Source: JBGTFE01 sp041747435
GTDB lineage: Bacteria > Acidobacteriota > Blastocatellia > Pyrinomonadales > Pyrinomonadaceae
DNA: 45,174 nucleotides
Direction of reading: 5' to 3'
Assembly (NCBI GenBank): GCA_041747435.1
Contig: JBGTFE010000024.1
Location: 1-45,174 of the forward strand
Shown piece by piece: positions 15,461-22,938 of this stretch. A model generated the notes under the pieces. It was not told the origin of the DNA, did no database searches, and saw nothing but the letters and a program-made list of their open reading frames with translations. The position numbers and the translations under genes were made by a program. The first letter of the stretch is position 1, and the number at the start of each line of letters is the position of its first letter.

Positions 15461-16261
15461 TTAGATCGGCGGATCGTTTTCATCCGCCGGTTCTCCGCGC
15501 TTATCGGCGCCGCGCAAAACTCCCGATTCATCAATGTAAAACGACCTGAAGCCGGTAACACCGTAAGTCGCGGGTGTCGCCGAAATCTTGAAAGTTGCCG
15601 GCATTGTGGCGGTCGGGTTGACTACCGTGCAGATGGTCGAATATCCGTGATTCATTCCGCTTGCCATACTTTGCCGAATCAAATTTGCCGCATAAAGTTG
15701 GCTTAAACTTCCAAAATTACCAACGCCGGACGTGGATTGATATGTCATTTGTGAGCTGTGCAGCGTTCGCAAATCTCGAATTGTGCAATATTCGTTCGAA
15801 AACCCGGACATCGAACATGAATCTACTATCGGGTCGGAAACAGTCGCTGCCGCGCCGTTTTTATCGGCGCCGCGCATTTCACCGCTCTCGTCAATAAAAA
15901 AAGATCTGCGTCCTGATTTTGGATAACGGCGCGGGGTTGCCGTTGCATAAAATCTTGCGGGTGTCGTCGCCGTTCTGCCGGTAACAAAGAGCGCGAAAGA
16001 ATAGCCGTATTTATCACCCGAAGCCAACACGGAATCGATAAAATTTGCTTCCAGTAAAACAGCCAATGAACCGTAATTCCCGTTACCGGATGTGGCGCTG
16101 TAAGTTGCCTCTGCGGCGGAAATCGTCACCAAAGCCTGAACGACAAATCTTTCATTAAAATAATGTGGATTATTTGTCTGAGCATTTGCATTGCTATTAA
16201 ATGACGGTGGGAAAAATAACGTCAAAACGAGCGGTAAAAGTATGAAAAATTTCTTGGGCAT
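15461..16261 (-). CDS. Secreted protein with two tandem pilin-head-like domains
   Basis: A 266-residue protein with a Sec signal peptide (FFILLPLVLTLFFPP...NANAQ). It contains two copies of a roughly 105-residue module: A (about 38-143) and B (about 158-263). Each has a (S/T)AEATY- or SSQMTY-type helix, GN(Y/F)GSL, an aliphatic helix with a (V/M)ASG turn, (Y/H)GYS, then ATP..Y...G.RSF(F/Y)IDESG..RGADK. This layout resembles the globular head of acidobacterial type IV pilin/pseudopilin proteins, but the N-terminal pilin helix and prepilin cleavage site are missing. Cys148 and Cys158-type residues occur only in the second part. The convergent trypsin-TPR gene ends 5 bp away. Function unknown; a surface adhesin or decoy subunit is possible. 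Confidence 0.72.
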   Translation of the reverse strand: MPKKFFILLPLVLTLFFPPSFNSNANAQTNNPHYFNERFVVQALVTISAAEATYSATSGNGNYGSLAVLLEANFIDSVLASGDKYGYSFALFVTGRTATTPARFYATATPRRYPKSGRRSFFIDESGEMRGADKNGAAATVSDPIVDSCSMSGFSNEYCTIRDLRTLHSSQMTYQSTSGVGNFGSLSQLYAANLIRQSMASGMNHGYSTICTVVNPTATMPATFKISATPATYGVTGFRSFYIDESGVLRGADKRGEPADENDPPI

Positions 16262-16348
16262 ATTGATTTCTAAGGAAAAATAGACTTGTCGATAGGAAAG
16301 AGCTTTATTAAGTTTAACAGAGAAATGCTATGTAATGTAAAATCTTTT

Positions 16349-17839
16349 CTATTGAATGATTTCCGAGATCAGAGCCGTTAGAAAATTGTTCTGAACGATC
16401 TTATTGTTCGGCAGCTCGTCGTGCAGCTCGCAGAAAAATGTGGCGTGGACGGGCAAGGATTTTCTGAAAATAGAATTGCGGTAATTTTCCCTCAGGATTG
16501 TCTCGGCAAGCAGCGAGCGACGCGTTACGCGCGTGTCGCCGGGCGCGTAAAGAATTTCTCGAACGGCAGCTTTCGTGAACGTTTTCCCCTGTGAATTCTT
16601 AAAGTTGCGCGGGCTGAATAGCGTTTGCCATTGTTTCGTTTTTGAGTTTCGGATAATAATCGCGGCATCCAAAGTGTCTCCGCAATCGCTTCCGAAAGCA
16701 AAAAACGAGATCGAAGCCGGAACCGACGTATTAGCATCCAGCGCGTCGTGAAAGCTTCGGGCGCGCTTCAAAACGTTAGCGAAATATTCGTCCAGTTCCG
16801 CGAGAGTAACGTCGGCAAACTCGCTTTTTCTGCCGGTCTTATCAAGCGCATTCGGCTGACCGGAAAATTTGTTTAAAAACGAAGGATTTGTATAGGCTGA
16901 CCAATGATATTCCTTCCATGTTTGCGGATCAAACAGATCGACTTCCATCGGCTTGAGATTTTCGTCATAGAATCTGGCGGTGCTTTGATGCGGCAGCAGC
17001 TGAAAAATGGCGGGCGACGTGATTATTGCTTCGGGATTCAAATTGTTAATATTAAAACCTGCGATCGAGTAGCCTTTTAAGAGTGTTTCAAGCGCCTGCA
17101 TCGAACCTTCGTTCGGCGTTCCGAACATAAAGATCTTGTTAAAATTCTTCGCGCCCGCCCAATCCGGCGCGGGCTTTCCATCGGTCAAGTCCTTGTCTCC
17201 ATACATCGCCGCATAACGCGCGATCAAGCCGCCCATCGAATGCGCGATGACGTTGAAACGCAGATCCGGCTTGCCGAGCTTGCGTTTTAATTCTTCGACT
17301 TTTTGAATCAAAAGCTGCGCATTTTCAACGTTATCGCGTCGCCAGTCGTACGCAAAAACGTAGTATTTATCGAGCCCTCCGTTCTCAACGTCGGAATTTT
17401 CCCAGTTGCCTTCCGTATAGCCGCCGTATTTTTCCATCGAATCGGTCAAAGCTTGATAAATTGAAATTTCCGGCAGAAAGCGGGAAAGATTCACTTTTTT
17501 GACAATGCCTTTGACCGTTAAACTATCGCGGTTTTTTGACAAATCCGGCGAAATAGGCAAGCTCAAACCGTCGCTTTTCGGGAGCGAAAGATTGACCCAA
17601 ACCGATTCTTTCGTTTCTGGGTTTTCAAGTTCGCTTCCCAAAATTCCCGGAATTATTATCACCGGACGCTTGCCTTTCTGGGTTTTCGTCGCGGCAAAAA
17701 TCCGTTCGAGATTCGGAACTCTTTTTACACCGACGCACCCGAAAAGCGTAGTTATCGCGACGCAGAGACAAAGACACGCGGCAACCCGGCGACTATTCTC
17801 CTTTATGTTCGATCTTCTTTTGTTTTCGTAAATCCGCAT
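16349..17839 (-). CDS. LCAT-type lipase/acyltransferase lipoprotein
   Basis: A 496-residue alpha/beta hydrolase. A lipobox LFGC places the acylated Cys at about 35. RPVIIIPGILGSELE (58-72) matches the oxyanion-hole region of lecithin:cholesterol acyltransferase relatives, and AHSMGGL gives the nucleophile Ser201. YVFAYDWRRD just before it is also typical. A late Asp and His are expected; the segment with APGDTRVTRRSLL may carry the Asp and HATFFCELHDELPNN the His. It probably acts on lipids or esters at the envelope. An upstream region with a second in-frame Met was not needed. Confidence 0.82.
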   Translation of the reverse strand: MRIYENKRRSNIKENSRRVAACLCLCVAITTLFGCVGVKRVPNLERIFAATKTQKGKRPVIIIPGILGSELENPETKESVWVNLSLPKSDGLSLPISPDLSKNRDSLTVKGIVKKVNLSRFLPEISIYQALTDSMEKYGGYTEGNWENSDVENGGLDKYYVFAYDWRRDNVENAQLLIQKVEELKRKLGKPDLRFNVIAHSMGGLIARYAAMYGDKDLTDGKPAPDWAGAKNFNKIFMFGTPNEGSMQALETLLKGYSIAGFNINNLNPEAIITSPAIFQLLPHQSTARFYDENLKPMEVDLFDPQTWKEYHWSAYTNPSFLNKFSGQPNALDKTGRKSEFADVTLAELDEYFANVLKRARSFHDALDANTSVPASISFFAFGSDCGDTLDAAIIIRNSKTKQWQTLFSPRNFKNSQGKTFTKAAVREILYAPGDTRVTRRSLLAETILRENYRNSIFRKSLPVHATFFCELHDELPNNKIVQNNFLTALISEIIQ

Positions 17840-17900
17840 TTTGGTTTTCGTCTACAGTAACTTTCTATATTTGGAAACGCGAAACATTAGATGCAGCGTT

Positions 17901-18689
17901 TCACCGCGTCGCCGCGTCGCCGTGCATCGTTGTCTCAATTTCCCGGCGGCGATTTATCAAACTCGCGACAAAACCCGCGCCGAAACCGTTATCAATATTA
18001 ACGACTGTGACGTTTGATGCGCAGGAATTGAGCATTCCGAGAAGCGCCGCGATTCCGCCGAAGCTCGCGCCGTAGCCGATGCTCGTCGGAACGGCGATCA
18101 CCGGAACGCTCACCAATCCGCCGACAACCGAAGGCAGGGCGCCTTCCATTCCGGCGGCGACAATTACAACGCGCGAATTCTGCAAAATCTCTCTTTCGGC
18201 TAAAATTCGATGAATTCCGGCAACGCCCGCGTCCCAAATTCGCGTCACGCGGTTGCCCATCGTTTCCGCCGTCAGCGCCGCTTCTTCGGCAACCGGAATG
18301 TCGCTTGTTCCGGCGCATGCAACAGTAATTTCCCCGATTCCAAGCTCGGTTTTATCGCGAAAAACCCGGATCAAATTTGCCGATTCGTGCCATTCGGCTT
18401 CGGTGCAGACGTTTCGGATCTCACCGAAAACATCCGCGCTCGTTCGCGTGATCAAAACGTTCGGCGAGCGCTCCGCCAGTTTTTCAAAGATCGCGAAGAT
18501 CTGTTCGCGCGATTTTCCCTGACCGAAAATTACTTCGGGAAAACCCTGCCGCGATGCGCGCGCATGATCGATCCGCGCAAATCCGACGTCTTCGAACGAC
18601 AAATTTTTGACGGCGCTTGCCGCGTCTTCGACCGAAATTTCGCCGCGCGCCTGCGCTTCAAAGAGTTTTTTTATTTCTTCCGTCTGCAT
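17901..18689 (-). CDS. larB: LarB-like pyridinium-3,5-biscarboxylic acid mononucleotide synthase
   Basis: About 262 residues from ATG at 18689 (MQTEEIKKL). LarB carboxylates nicotinic acid adenine dinucleotide, the first step to the nickel-pincer cofactor of lactate racemase. Signs are the N-terminal helical domain ending FARIDHARASRQGFPEVIFGQGKS and the C-terminal PurE-like domain with ACAGTSDIPVAEEAALTAE, AAGMEGALPSVVGGL, PTSIGYGASFGG and LNSCA...VVNIDNGFGAG; the Cys in NSCA is the catalytic one. PurE itself is shorter and lacks the N-terminal part. No larA, larC or larE is in the window. ubiX diverges from it across a 75-bp gap. Confidence 0.88.
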   Translation of the reverse strand: MQTEEIKKLFEAQARGEISVEDAASAVKNLSFEDVGFARIDHARASRQGFPEVIFGQGKSREQIFAIFEKLAERSPNVLITRTSADVFGEIRNVCTEAEWHESANLIRVFRDKTELGIGEITVACAGTSDIPVAEEAALTAETMGNRVTRIWDAGVAGIHRILAEREILQNSRVVIVAAGMEGALPSVVGGLVSVPVIAVPTSIGYGASFGGIAALLGMLNSCASNVTVVNIDNGFGAGFVASLINRRREIETTMHGDAATR

Positions 18690-18764
18690 TGAACATTTAC
18701 CATTTACCAATTAACATTTAACAACTCTTGAATGATAAATGATAGCTGATAATTGTTAAATGTT
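18690..18764. repeat. A+T-rich inverted repeat in the larB-ubiX divergent gap
   Basis: AACATTTAACAA (18713-18724) and its exact complement TTGTTAAATGTT (18753-18764) form a 12-bp perfect stem with a 28-nt loop; the right arm touches the ubiX ATG. The remainder is degenerate ATTTACCATT-type words similar to those at 2096-2165 and 8640-8702. Confidence 0.6.
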
Positions 18765-19412
18765 ATGGAATTGACTGTCGCAATGACCGGCGCTTCGGGC
18801 GCGATCTACGGCTTTCGCACGCTGCAGCTTCTCGCGGCGAGCGGCGCGGTTGAGACGATAAATTTAATTTTGTCAGACACCGCCGCGATCGTCGCACAAG
18901 TTGAGTTGGGCGCGAATCTGCGCGCTTCCGATGCGAAAAAGGTCAATGAATGGCTCGGATTGCCGGACGACTCAAAACTCATCCGCCTTTGGAAACTTGA
19001 TAATTTTGCGGCAAAACCTTCGAGCGGTTCGAACAAGCAAGCCGGAATGATAATTGTGCCGTGTTCGATGGGCACGCTCGGCGCGATCGCTTCGGGCGCC
19101 GGAACGAATTTGATCCATCGCGCGGCGGACGTTTGTCTGAAAGAACAGCGAAAGCTCATTCTGGTTCCGCGGGAAACGCCGTATAACGCGATCCATCTTG
19201 AAAATATGCTACGCCTTTCGCGCGCCGGAGCTTGTATTTTGCCCGCCAGCCCGAGTTTTTATCACAAGCCGCAAACGATCGCCGATCTTGTAGATCATTT
19301 ATGCTTTCGCATTTTGGACCAATTCGATATTCCCCATTCGCATACGACGCAGTGGACTGGGGAAGAGGTGAAAGAAATAATTAACAGAGATGACAGTGAT
19401 AAGCAGGGATAG
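18765..19412 (+). CDS. ubiX: UbiX/Pad1-type flavin prenyltransferase
   Basis: About 215 residues. UbiX prenylates FMN to make the prFMN cofactor of UbiD-type decarboxylases. It shows TVAMTGASGAIYG (FMN binding), PCSMGTLGAIASG and the VPRETPYNAIHLENM segment with the catalytic Glu, then a helix ending GEEVKEI. ATG at 18765 is preferred to the TTG at 18753, which lies in the inverted repeat. The last few codons (DDSDKQG) fall in the repeat at 19376-19465. No ubiD is in the window. Related flavodoxin-fold decarboxylases are possible but the motifs favour UbiX. Confidence 0.9.
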   Translation: MELTVAMTGASGAIYGFRTLQLLAASGAVETINLILSDTAAIVAQVELGANLRASDAKKVNEWLGLPDDSKLIRLWKLDNFAAKPSSGSNKQAGMIIVPCSMGTLGAIASGAGTNLIHRAADVCLKEQRKLILVPRETPYNAIHLENMLRLSRAGACILPASPSFYHKPQTIADLVDHLCFRILDQFDIPHSHTTQWTGEEVKEIINRDDSDKQG

Positions 19413-19465
19413 AGCATTTTTTTTTGAGAAATCCCTTTCATCTTGTCCATCCCTGCTAAATTCTT
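19376..19465. repeat. Imperfect inverted repeat of the GGGATGGACAAG type
   Basis: AGCAGGGAT at 19402-19410 pairs with ATCCCTGCT at 19449-19457, with related flanking words (AGAGATGACAGTGATAAG and CTTTCATCTTGTCC). The ubiX stop codon lies in the left arm. A sequence with the same words (GATGGACAAGATAAAAGGAT) occurs at 22845-22864. It may serve as a terminator or is a mobile repeat. Confidence 0.55.
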
Positions 19466-19475
19466 CTTTGGATTT

Positions 19476-20231
19476 ATGACAAATTCCGTCGAAAGATTCT
19501 CAAATCGCGTCGAAAACTACGCCAAATATCGCCCCGACTATCCGGCGGAAGTTTTGGATCTGTTTCGCGATGAAATGGATCTGAACGAACTTTCCATTCT
19601 TGCCGACGTCGGTTCGGGAACCGGACTTTCCGCGCGCCTTTTTCTCGAAAACGGAAATACGGTTTTTGGGGTTGAGCCGAATGAAGCGATGAGAAACGCG
19701 GCTCAGAAATTACTGAGCGGTTTTCCGAAATTCAAAGGCGTCGATGGAACCGCGGAAGCTACGACTTTGACGGATGATTCGGTCGATTTTGTAATTGCCG
19801 CGCAGGCTTTTCACTGGTTCGATCAGGAAAAAACGCGAACCGAATTCGGACGAATTCTAAAGAATCGAGGTTTTATCGCGTTGCTCTGGAACGAACGTCA
19901 GCTTGATTCAACGCCTTTTTTGCGTGAGTATGAGCGATTTTTATTAAAATTCGCGAACGATTACGAAAACGTGCGGCACGAAAATGTTCACGGCGGCGTT
20001 TTGCGCGATTTTTTCCAAAAAGATTTTTCAACGGCGGCTTTTCTAAACGTTCAAACACATGATTTTGACGGATTAAAGGGAAGAGCTTTGTCGGCTTCGT
20101 ATATGCCGTCGGAGCAAGACAGCGGTTTTGAACCGATGATCGAAGAACTCAAAACGCTGTTTGCTAAATACTCTGAAAACGGTAAAATACAGATTTTATA
20201 CGATACGAAAGTTCATTATTCTCAGTTTTGA
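19476..20231 (+). CDS. Class I SAM-dependent methyltransferase
   Basis: About 251 residues from ATG at 19476 (MTNSVERFSNRVENY). The SAM-binding motif I is LADVGSGTGLSAR (about 38-50), followed by the acidic residue in VFGVEPNEAM, and DSVDFVIAAQAFHWFD as motif IV; the whole matches Methyltransf_11 enzymes that begin FSNRVENYAKYRPDYP. The acceptor is unknown. The frame extends to 19443, but those codons lie in the repeat. It is followed 3 bp later by mqnD and may be cotranscribed; a role in quinone methylation would be only inference, since MenG/UbiE proteins differ at the N-terminus. Confidence 0.87.
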   Translation: MTNSVERFSNRVENYAKYRPDYPAEVLDLFRDEMDLNELSILADVGSGTGLSARLFLENGNTVFGVEPNEAMRNAAQKLLSGFPKFKGVDGTAEATTLTDDSVDFVIAAQAFHWFDQEKTRTEFGRILKNRGFIALLWNERQLDSTPFLREYERFLLKFANDYENVRHENVHGGVLRDFFQKDFSTAAFLNVQTHDFDGLKGRALSASYMPSEQDSGFEPMIEELKTLFAKYSENGKIQILYDTKVHYSQF

Positions 20232-20234
20232 TCT

Positions 20235-21083
20235 ATGAGCAAAAAATCTGACGTCCGCACAATTACCGTCGCACATTCGCCCGATTCCGACGACGCTTTT
20301 ATGTTTTACGGCTTGGCGACGAACAAGCTCGAAACTGACGGTTTGAAGTTCGAACACACTCTCAAAGACATTCAGTCGCTCAACGAAGACGCGATGAAAG
20401 GCGTTTTTGACGTCACCGCGATCAGCTTTCACGCATACGCTTATATCGCGGACAAATACGCGCTTTTGCCGCACGGCGCGAGCATCGGCGACAAATATGG
20501 ACCGATCCTCGTTTCCAAGGAGCAATACAAACCGGAGGATATTCCAAACTTGAAGATCGCGATCCCGGGCGAATTGACGAGCGCTTTTTTGGCGTTAAGA
20601 ATTTTTGATCAAACTTTTGAATACCAAGTTGTGCCTTTTGACGAGATCATCGATTCGGTGGCGAAAGGCAAAACCGACGCCGGGCTTTTAATTCACGAAG
20701 GACAGCTTTTTTATCAGCAGTCCGGGCTTTCCAAAATCTTGGATCTCGGCGAATGGTGGCATGAAAAAACCGGCTTACCGCTGCCAATGGGCGGAAATGC
20801 GATTCGCAGAGATCTCGGCAAAGATATGATGCGCCAGGTTTCAAAACATCTTCACGAAAGCATCCTTTATTCGCTTGAAAACCGCGAAGACGCGCTTGCG
20901 TATGCGATGCAGTTTGCGCGCGAACTGCCGACGGAAATGACCGATCGTTTTGTCGCGATGTGGGTAAACGATCTGACACTCGATTACGGCTCGCGCGGAC
21001 GAGACGGCGTCAAACGCCTTTTGAAAGAAGGTTTTGACAAGGGAATAATCAAAAATAAAGTAAGAGTCGATTTCGTCGACTAG
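20235..21083 (+). CDS. mqnD: 1,4-dihydroxy-6-naphthoate synthase
   Basis: A 282-residue protein of the futalosine route to menaquinone. MqnD cleaves cyclic de-hypoxanthinyl futalosine to 1,4-dihydroxy-6-naphthoate. Signs are HSPDSDDAFMFYGL at 14-27, the AISFHAYAYI segment, IAIPGELTSAFLAL and the LGEWWHEKTGLPLPMGGNAIR region. The paralogue MqnA shares the fold but not the HSPDSDD...FMF start. The other futalosine genes are outside the window. The start lies 3 bp after the methyltransferase stop. Confidence 0.92.
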   Translation: MSKKSDVRTITVAHSPDSDDAFMFYGLATNKLETDGLKFEHTLKDIQSLNEDAMKGVFDVTAISFHAYAYIADKYALLPHGASIGDKYGPILVSKEQYKPEDIPNLKIAIPGELTSAFLALRIFDQTFEYQVVPFDEIIDSVAKGKTDAGLLIHEGQLFYQQSGLSKILDLGEWWHEKTGLPLPMGGNAIRRDLGKDMMRQVSKHLHESILYSLENREDALAYAMQFARELPTEMTDRFVAMWVNDLTLDYGSRGRDGVKRLLKEGFDKGIIKNKVRVDFVD

Positions 21084-21149
21084 CCGATCTGTCAACTTTT
21101 CTCGCCTTCGCAGCATCTATTGTTTAGTTTTCCGACAAGGATCATGAAT

Positions 21150-21974
21150 ATGAAAAAAATATTTGCTGCAATATTTATAGGTTTGTGTCTTTCGGCGCTT
21201 TCGGTTTTAGCTCAGACCTCAAATCTCGTAAAAAAGGATTTGAGCAAGGCGGAGATCGATCAGATAGTAAAGAAATTGACCGAAAATGAAGGGATTTTCC
21301 GGCAAGCGCTTACGACCTATGTTTTTAAACGCAGCGCAATCATCCAAACGCTGGGAATGGGCGGACAGATAACCGGCGTAATGCGTCGCGATTCGTTTAT
21401 GGCGTTGACGGAAAATGGCGAACGCCTTGAAAACGTTTTGTTTAATCCGGTTTCCACGCTTCCGCTCGGATTCATCACGGCGGAAGATTTGCAAGACCTT
21501 GGCGGCGTAACTCCTTTTGCTTTAGAACCTTCAGCGATAAATCAATACAATTTTACCTATCTCGGAAAGGAAAAGATCGACGATCTGAATCTATACGTTT
21601 TCGACGTTGCGCCGAAAGTTATGCCCGATCCGAAAAAATCAAAATTGCGTTTGTTTTTCGGCAGAATTTGGGTTGACGATCAGGATCTTATGATCGCCAA
21701 AACACGAGGCAAGGGCGTTCCGGAAACGAAACAGAACAAATTTCCCGTCGTCGAAACGTGGCGTGAAAATATTGACGGCAAATACTGGTTTCCTTCTTTT
21801 GCCAGCTCTGACGACGAGCTTGTATGGGACAACGGAGCCAGCGTAAAACTCAAATTGCGTGTTAAATTTTCGAACTATCGAATCGGCAGAAGCGAAATAA
21901 AGATCGGCGACGACGAAGTGGAAGTAAAAGACGAAACACAACCGACGCCAACGCCGAGCCCGACAAAACCTTGA
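21150..21974 (+). CDS. Secreted protein, LolA/LolB-like beta-fold candidate
   Basis: About 274 residues. ATG at 21150 is favoured by an AAGGA site 8 bp upstream; 21144 is also possible. A clear signal peptide (MKKIFAAIFIGLCLSALSVLAQ) is followed by a region with FVFK-type strands (TTYVFKRSAIIQTLG, FLGKEKIDDLNLYVFDVAPK and WVDDQDLMIAKTRGKG) that resembles outer-membrane lipoprotein-sorting proteins. The tail is Thr/Pro-rich. It is likely periplasmic and binds lipid-like ligands; this is inferred from the strand pattern only. Confidence 0.68.
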   Translation: MKKIFAAIFIGLCLSALSVLAQTSNLVKKDLSKAEIDQIVKKLTENEGIFRQALTTYVFKRSAIIQTLGMGGQITGVMRRDSFMALTENGERLENVLFNPVSTLPLGFITAEDLQDLGGVTPFALEPSAINQYNFTYLGKEKIDDLNLYVFDVAPKVMPDPKKSKLRLFFGRIWVDDQDLMIAKTRGKGVPETKQNKFPVVETWRENIDGKYWFPSFASSDDELVWDNGASVKLKLRVKFSNYRIGRSEIKIGDDEVEVKDETQPTPTPSPTKP

Positions 21975-21975
21975 G

Positions 21976-22779
21976 TCAGTCTCCGCTGCTCAGCTCATTC
22001 GCTATTGCTTCCCTTGTTGTTTTCAGCAATTCCATCAGTTCTTCGCCCGAAGCGTTCGTAGTTTCAATCGGGGGAAGCAAAACCATTTCGATCGTGCCGG
22101 GAAACGAAACGCCCGTTTTTTTGCCCATCATCCAATCGGTGTTTTTGATCGCGACCGGAATTATCGGCGCATCCATTTGCATCGCAAGGTGAAACGCGCC
22201 TTTTTTGAACGGCAAAAGTTCGCCCGGCATTGCTCGTGTTCCTTCCACAAAAACGCCGAACGAATAGCCCTCATGCATCACCTGGCGCGCCTTTTCCATC
22301 GACTGCCGAGCGCGTTCGGGATTTGAACGGTCGATCGCGATAATATTTACAAAACTCATTCCCTGCCCCAAAACCGGCGCTTTCAACAGCTCTTTTTTTG
22401 CGACCAATCCCATTTTTGTGCCGGCATAAAAGAAAAGCGTTGCGGTGTCGAGATACGAACGGTGATTTGAGATAAAAACGTAAGATTTTCCCTTTTCGAG
22501 ATTTTCCGCGCCAGTGACTTTTACGCGAGCGCCGCACGCTTTCAACCACATTTTCGCTCCCCAACTCGCTATCGGATAAAGCCATATCCGGCGGTTTATG
22601 ATCGCGAGAAAGATCAGCGACGGCGCGCCGAGGATCAAAAGCAAAGCCGACGCGGCAAACCAGCACCACCAATAACGAAGTTTGCCGATAAAGCGCGATT
22701 TGTTAGACTTCTTTACAGGAAAAGTCAGCTTTTTATTTTCCCTGATCGCTAAAGGAAGACTGCGTAAATGCTCGGACAT
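21976..22779 (-). CDS. 1-acyl-glycerol-3-phosphate acyltransferase family protein (PlsC-like)
   Basis: A 267-residue membrane acyltransferase. NHRSYLD (about 107-113) is the NHX4D catalytic motif and FVEGTRA (about 180-186) the substrate-binding EGTR motif; a hydrophobic helix at about 38-62 anchors it. It would acylate lysophosphatidate in phospholipid synthesis. The end is separated by a single base from the convergent LolA-like gene. Its start overlaps the most upstream possible start of the M14 peptidase, which supports a later start for that gene. Confidence 0.88.
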   Translation of the reverse strand: MSEHLRSLPLAIRENKKLTFPVKKSNKSRFIGKLRYWWCWFAASALLLILGAPSLIFLAIINRRIWLYPIASWGAKMWLKACGARVKVTGAENLEKGKSYVFISNHRSYLDTATLFFYAGTKMGLVAKKELLKAPVLGQGMSFVNIIAIDRSNPERARQSMEKARQVMHEGYSFGVFVEGTRAMPGELLPFKKGAFHLAMQMDAPIIPVAIKNTDWMMGKKTGVSFPGTIEMVLLPPIETTNASGEELMELLKTTREAIANELSSGD

Positions 22780-22796
22780 TCACTTACTTGTTTATC

Positions 22797-22938
22797 ACGC
22801 AAAGACGCGAAGGCGCAATGGAAGATTCAAACAGCGATGAACATGATGGACAAGATAAAAGGATCTTTTTATCTGCGTTATCCGCGAAAATCTGCGGCTA
22901 ATTTTCTTTGCGTCTTTGCATCTTTGCGCCTTTGCGTT
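22797..22938. repeat. Inverted repeat of ACGCAAAGACGC type containing the M14 gene start
   Basis: The left arm at 22797-22818 (ACGCAAAGACGCGAAGGCGC) is complementary to the right arm at 22907-22938 (TTTGCGTCTTTGCATCTTTG and on). Between them lies GATGGACAAGATAAAAGGAT and ATCTGCGTTATCCGCGAAAA, which I recall as words of widespread bacterial intergenic repeats. The right arm is read in frame as part of the M14 signal peptide. Confidence 0.6.

Noticed and set aside
17901..18689. Possible PurE (AIR carboxylase)
   Set aside because: The protein has the long N-terminal LarB domain and the NSCA/DNGFGAG end; PurE is much shorter.
20235..21083. Possible MqnA instead of MqnD
   Set aside because: The HSPDSDDAFMFYGL start and GEWWHEKTGLPLPMGGN segment fit MqnD.
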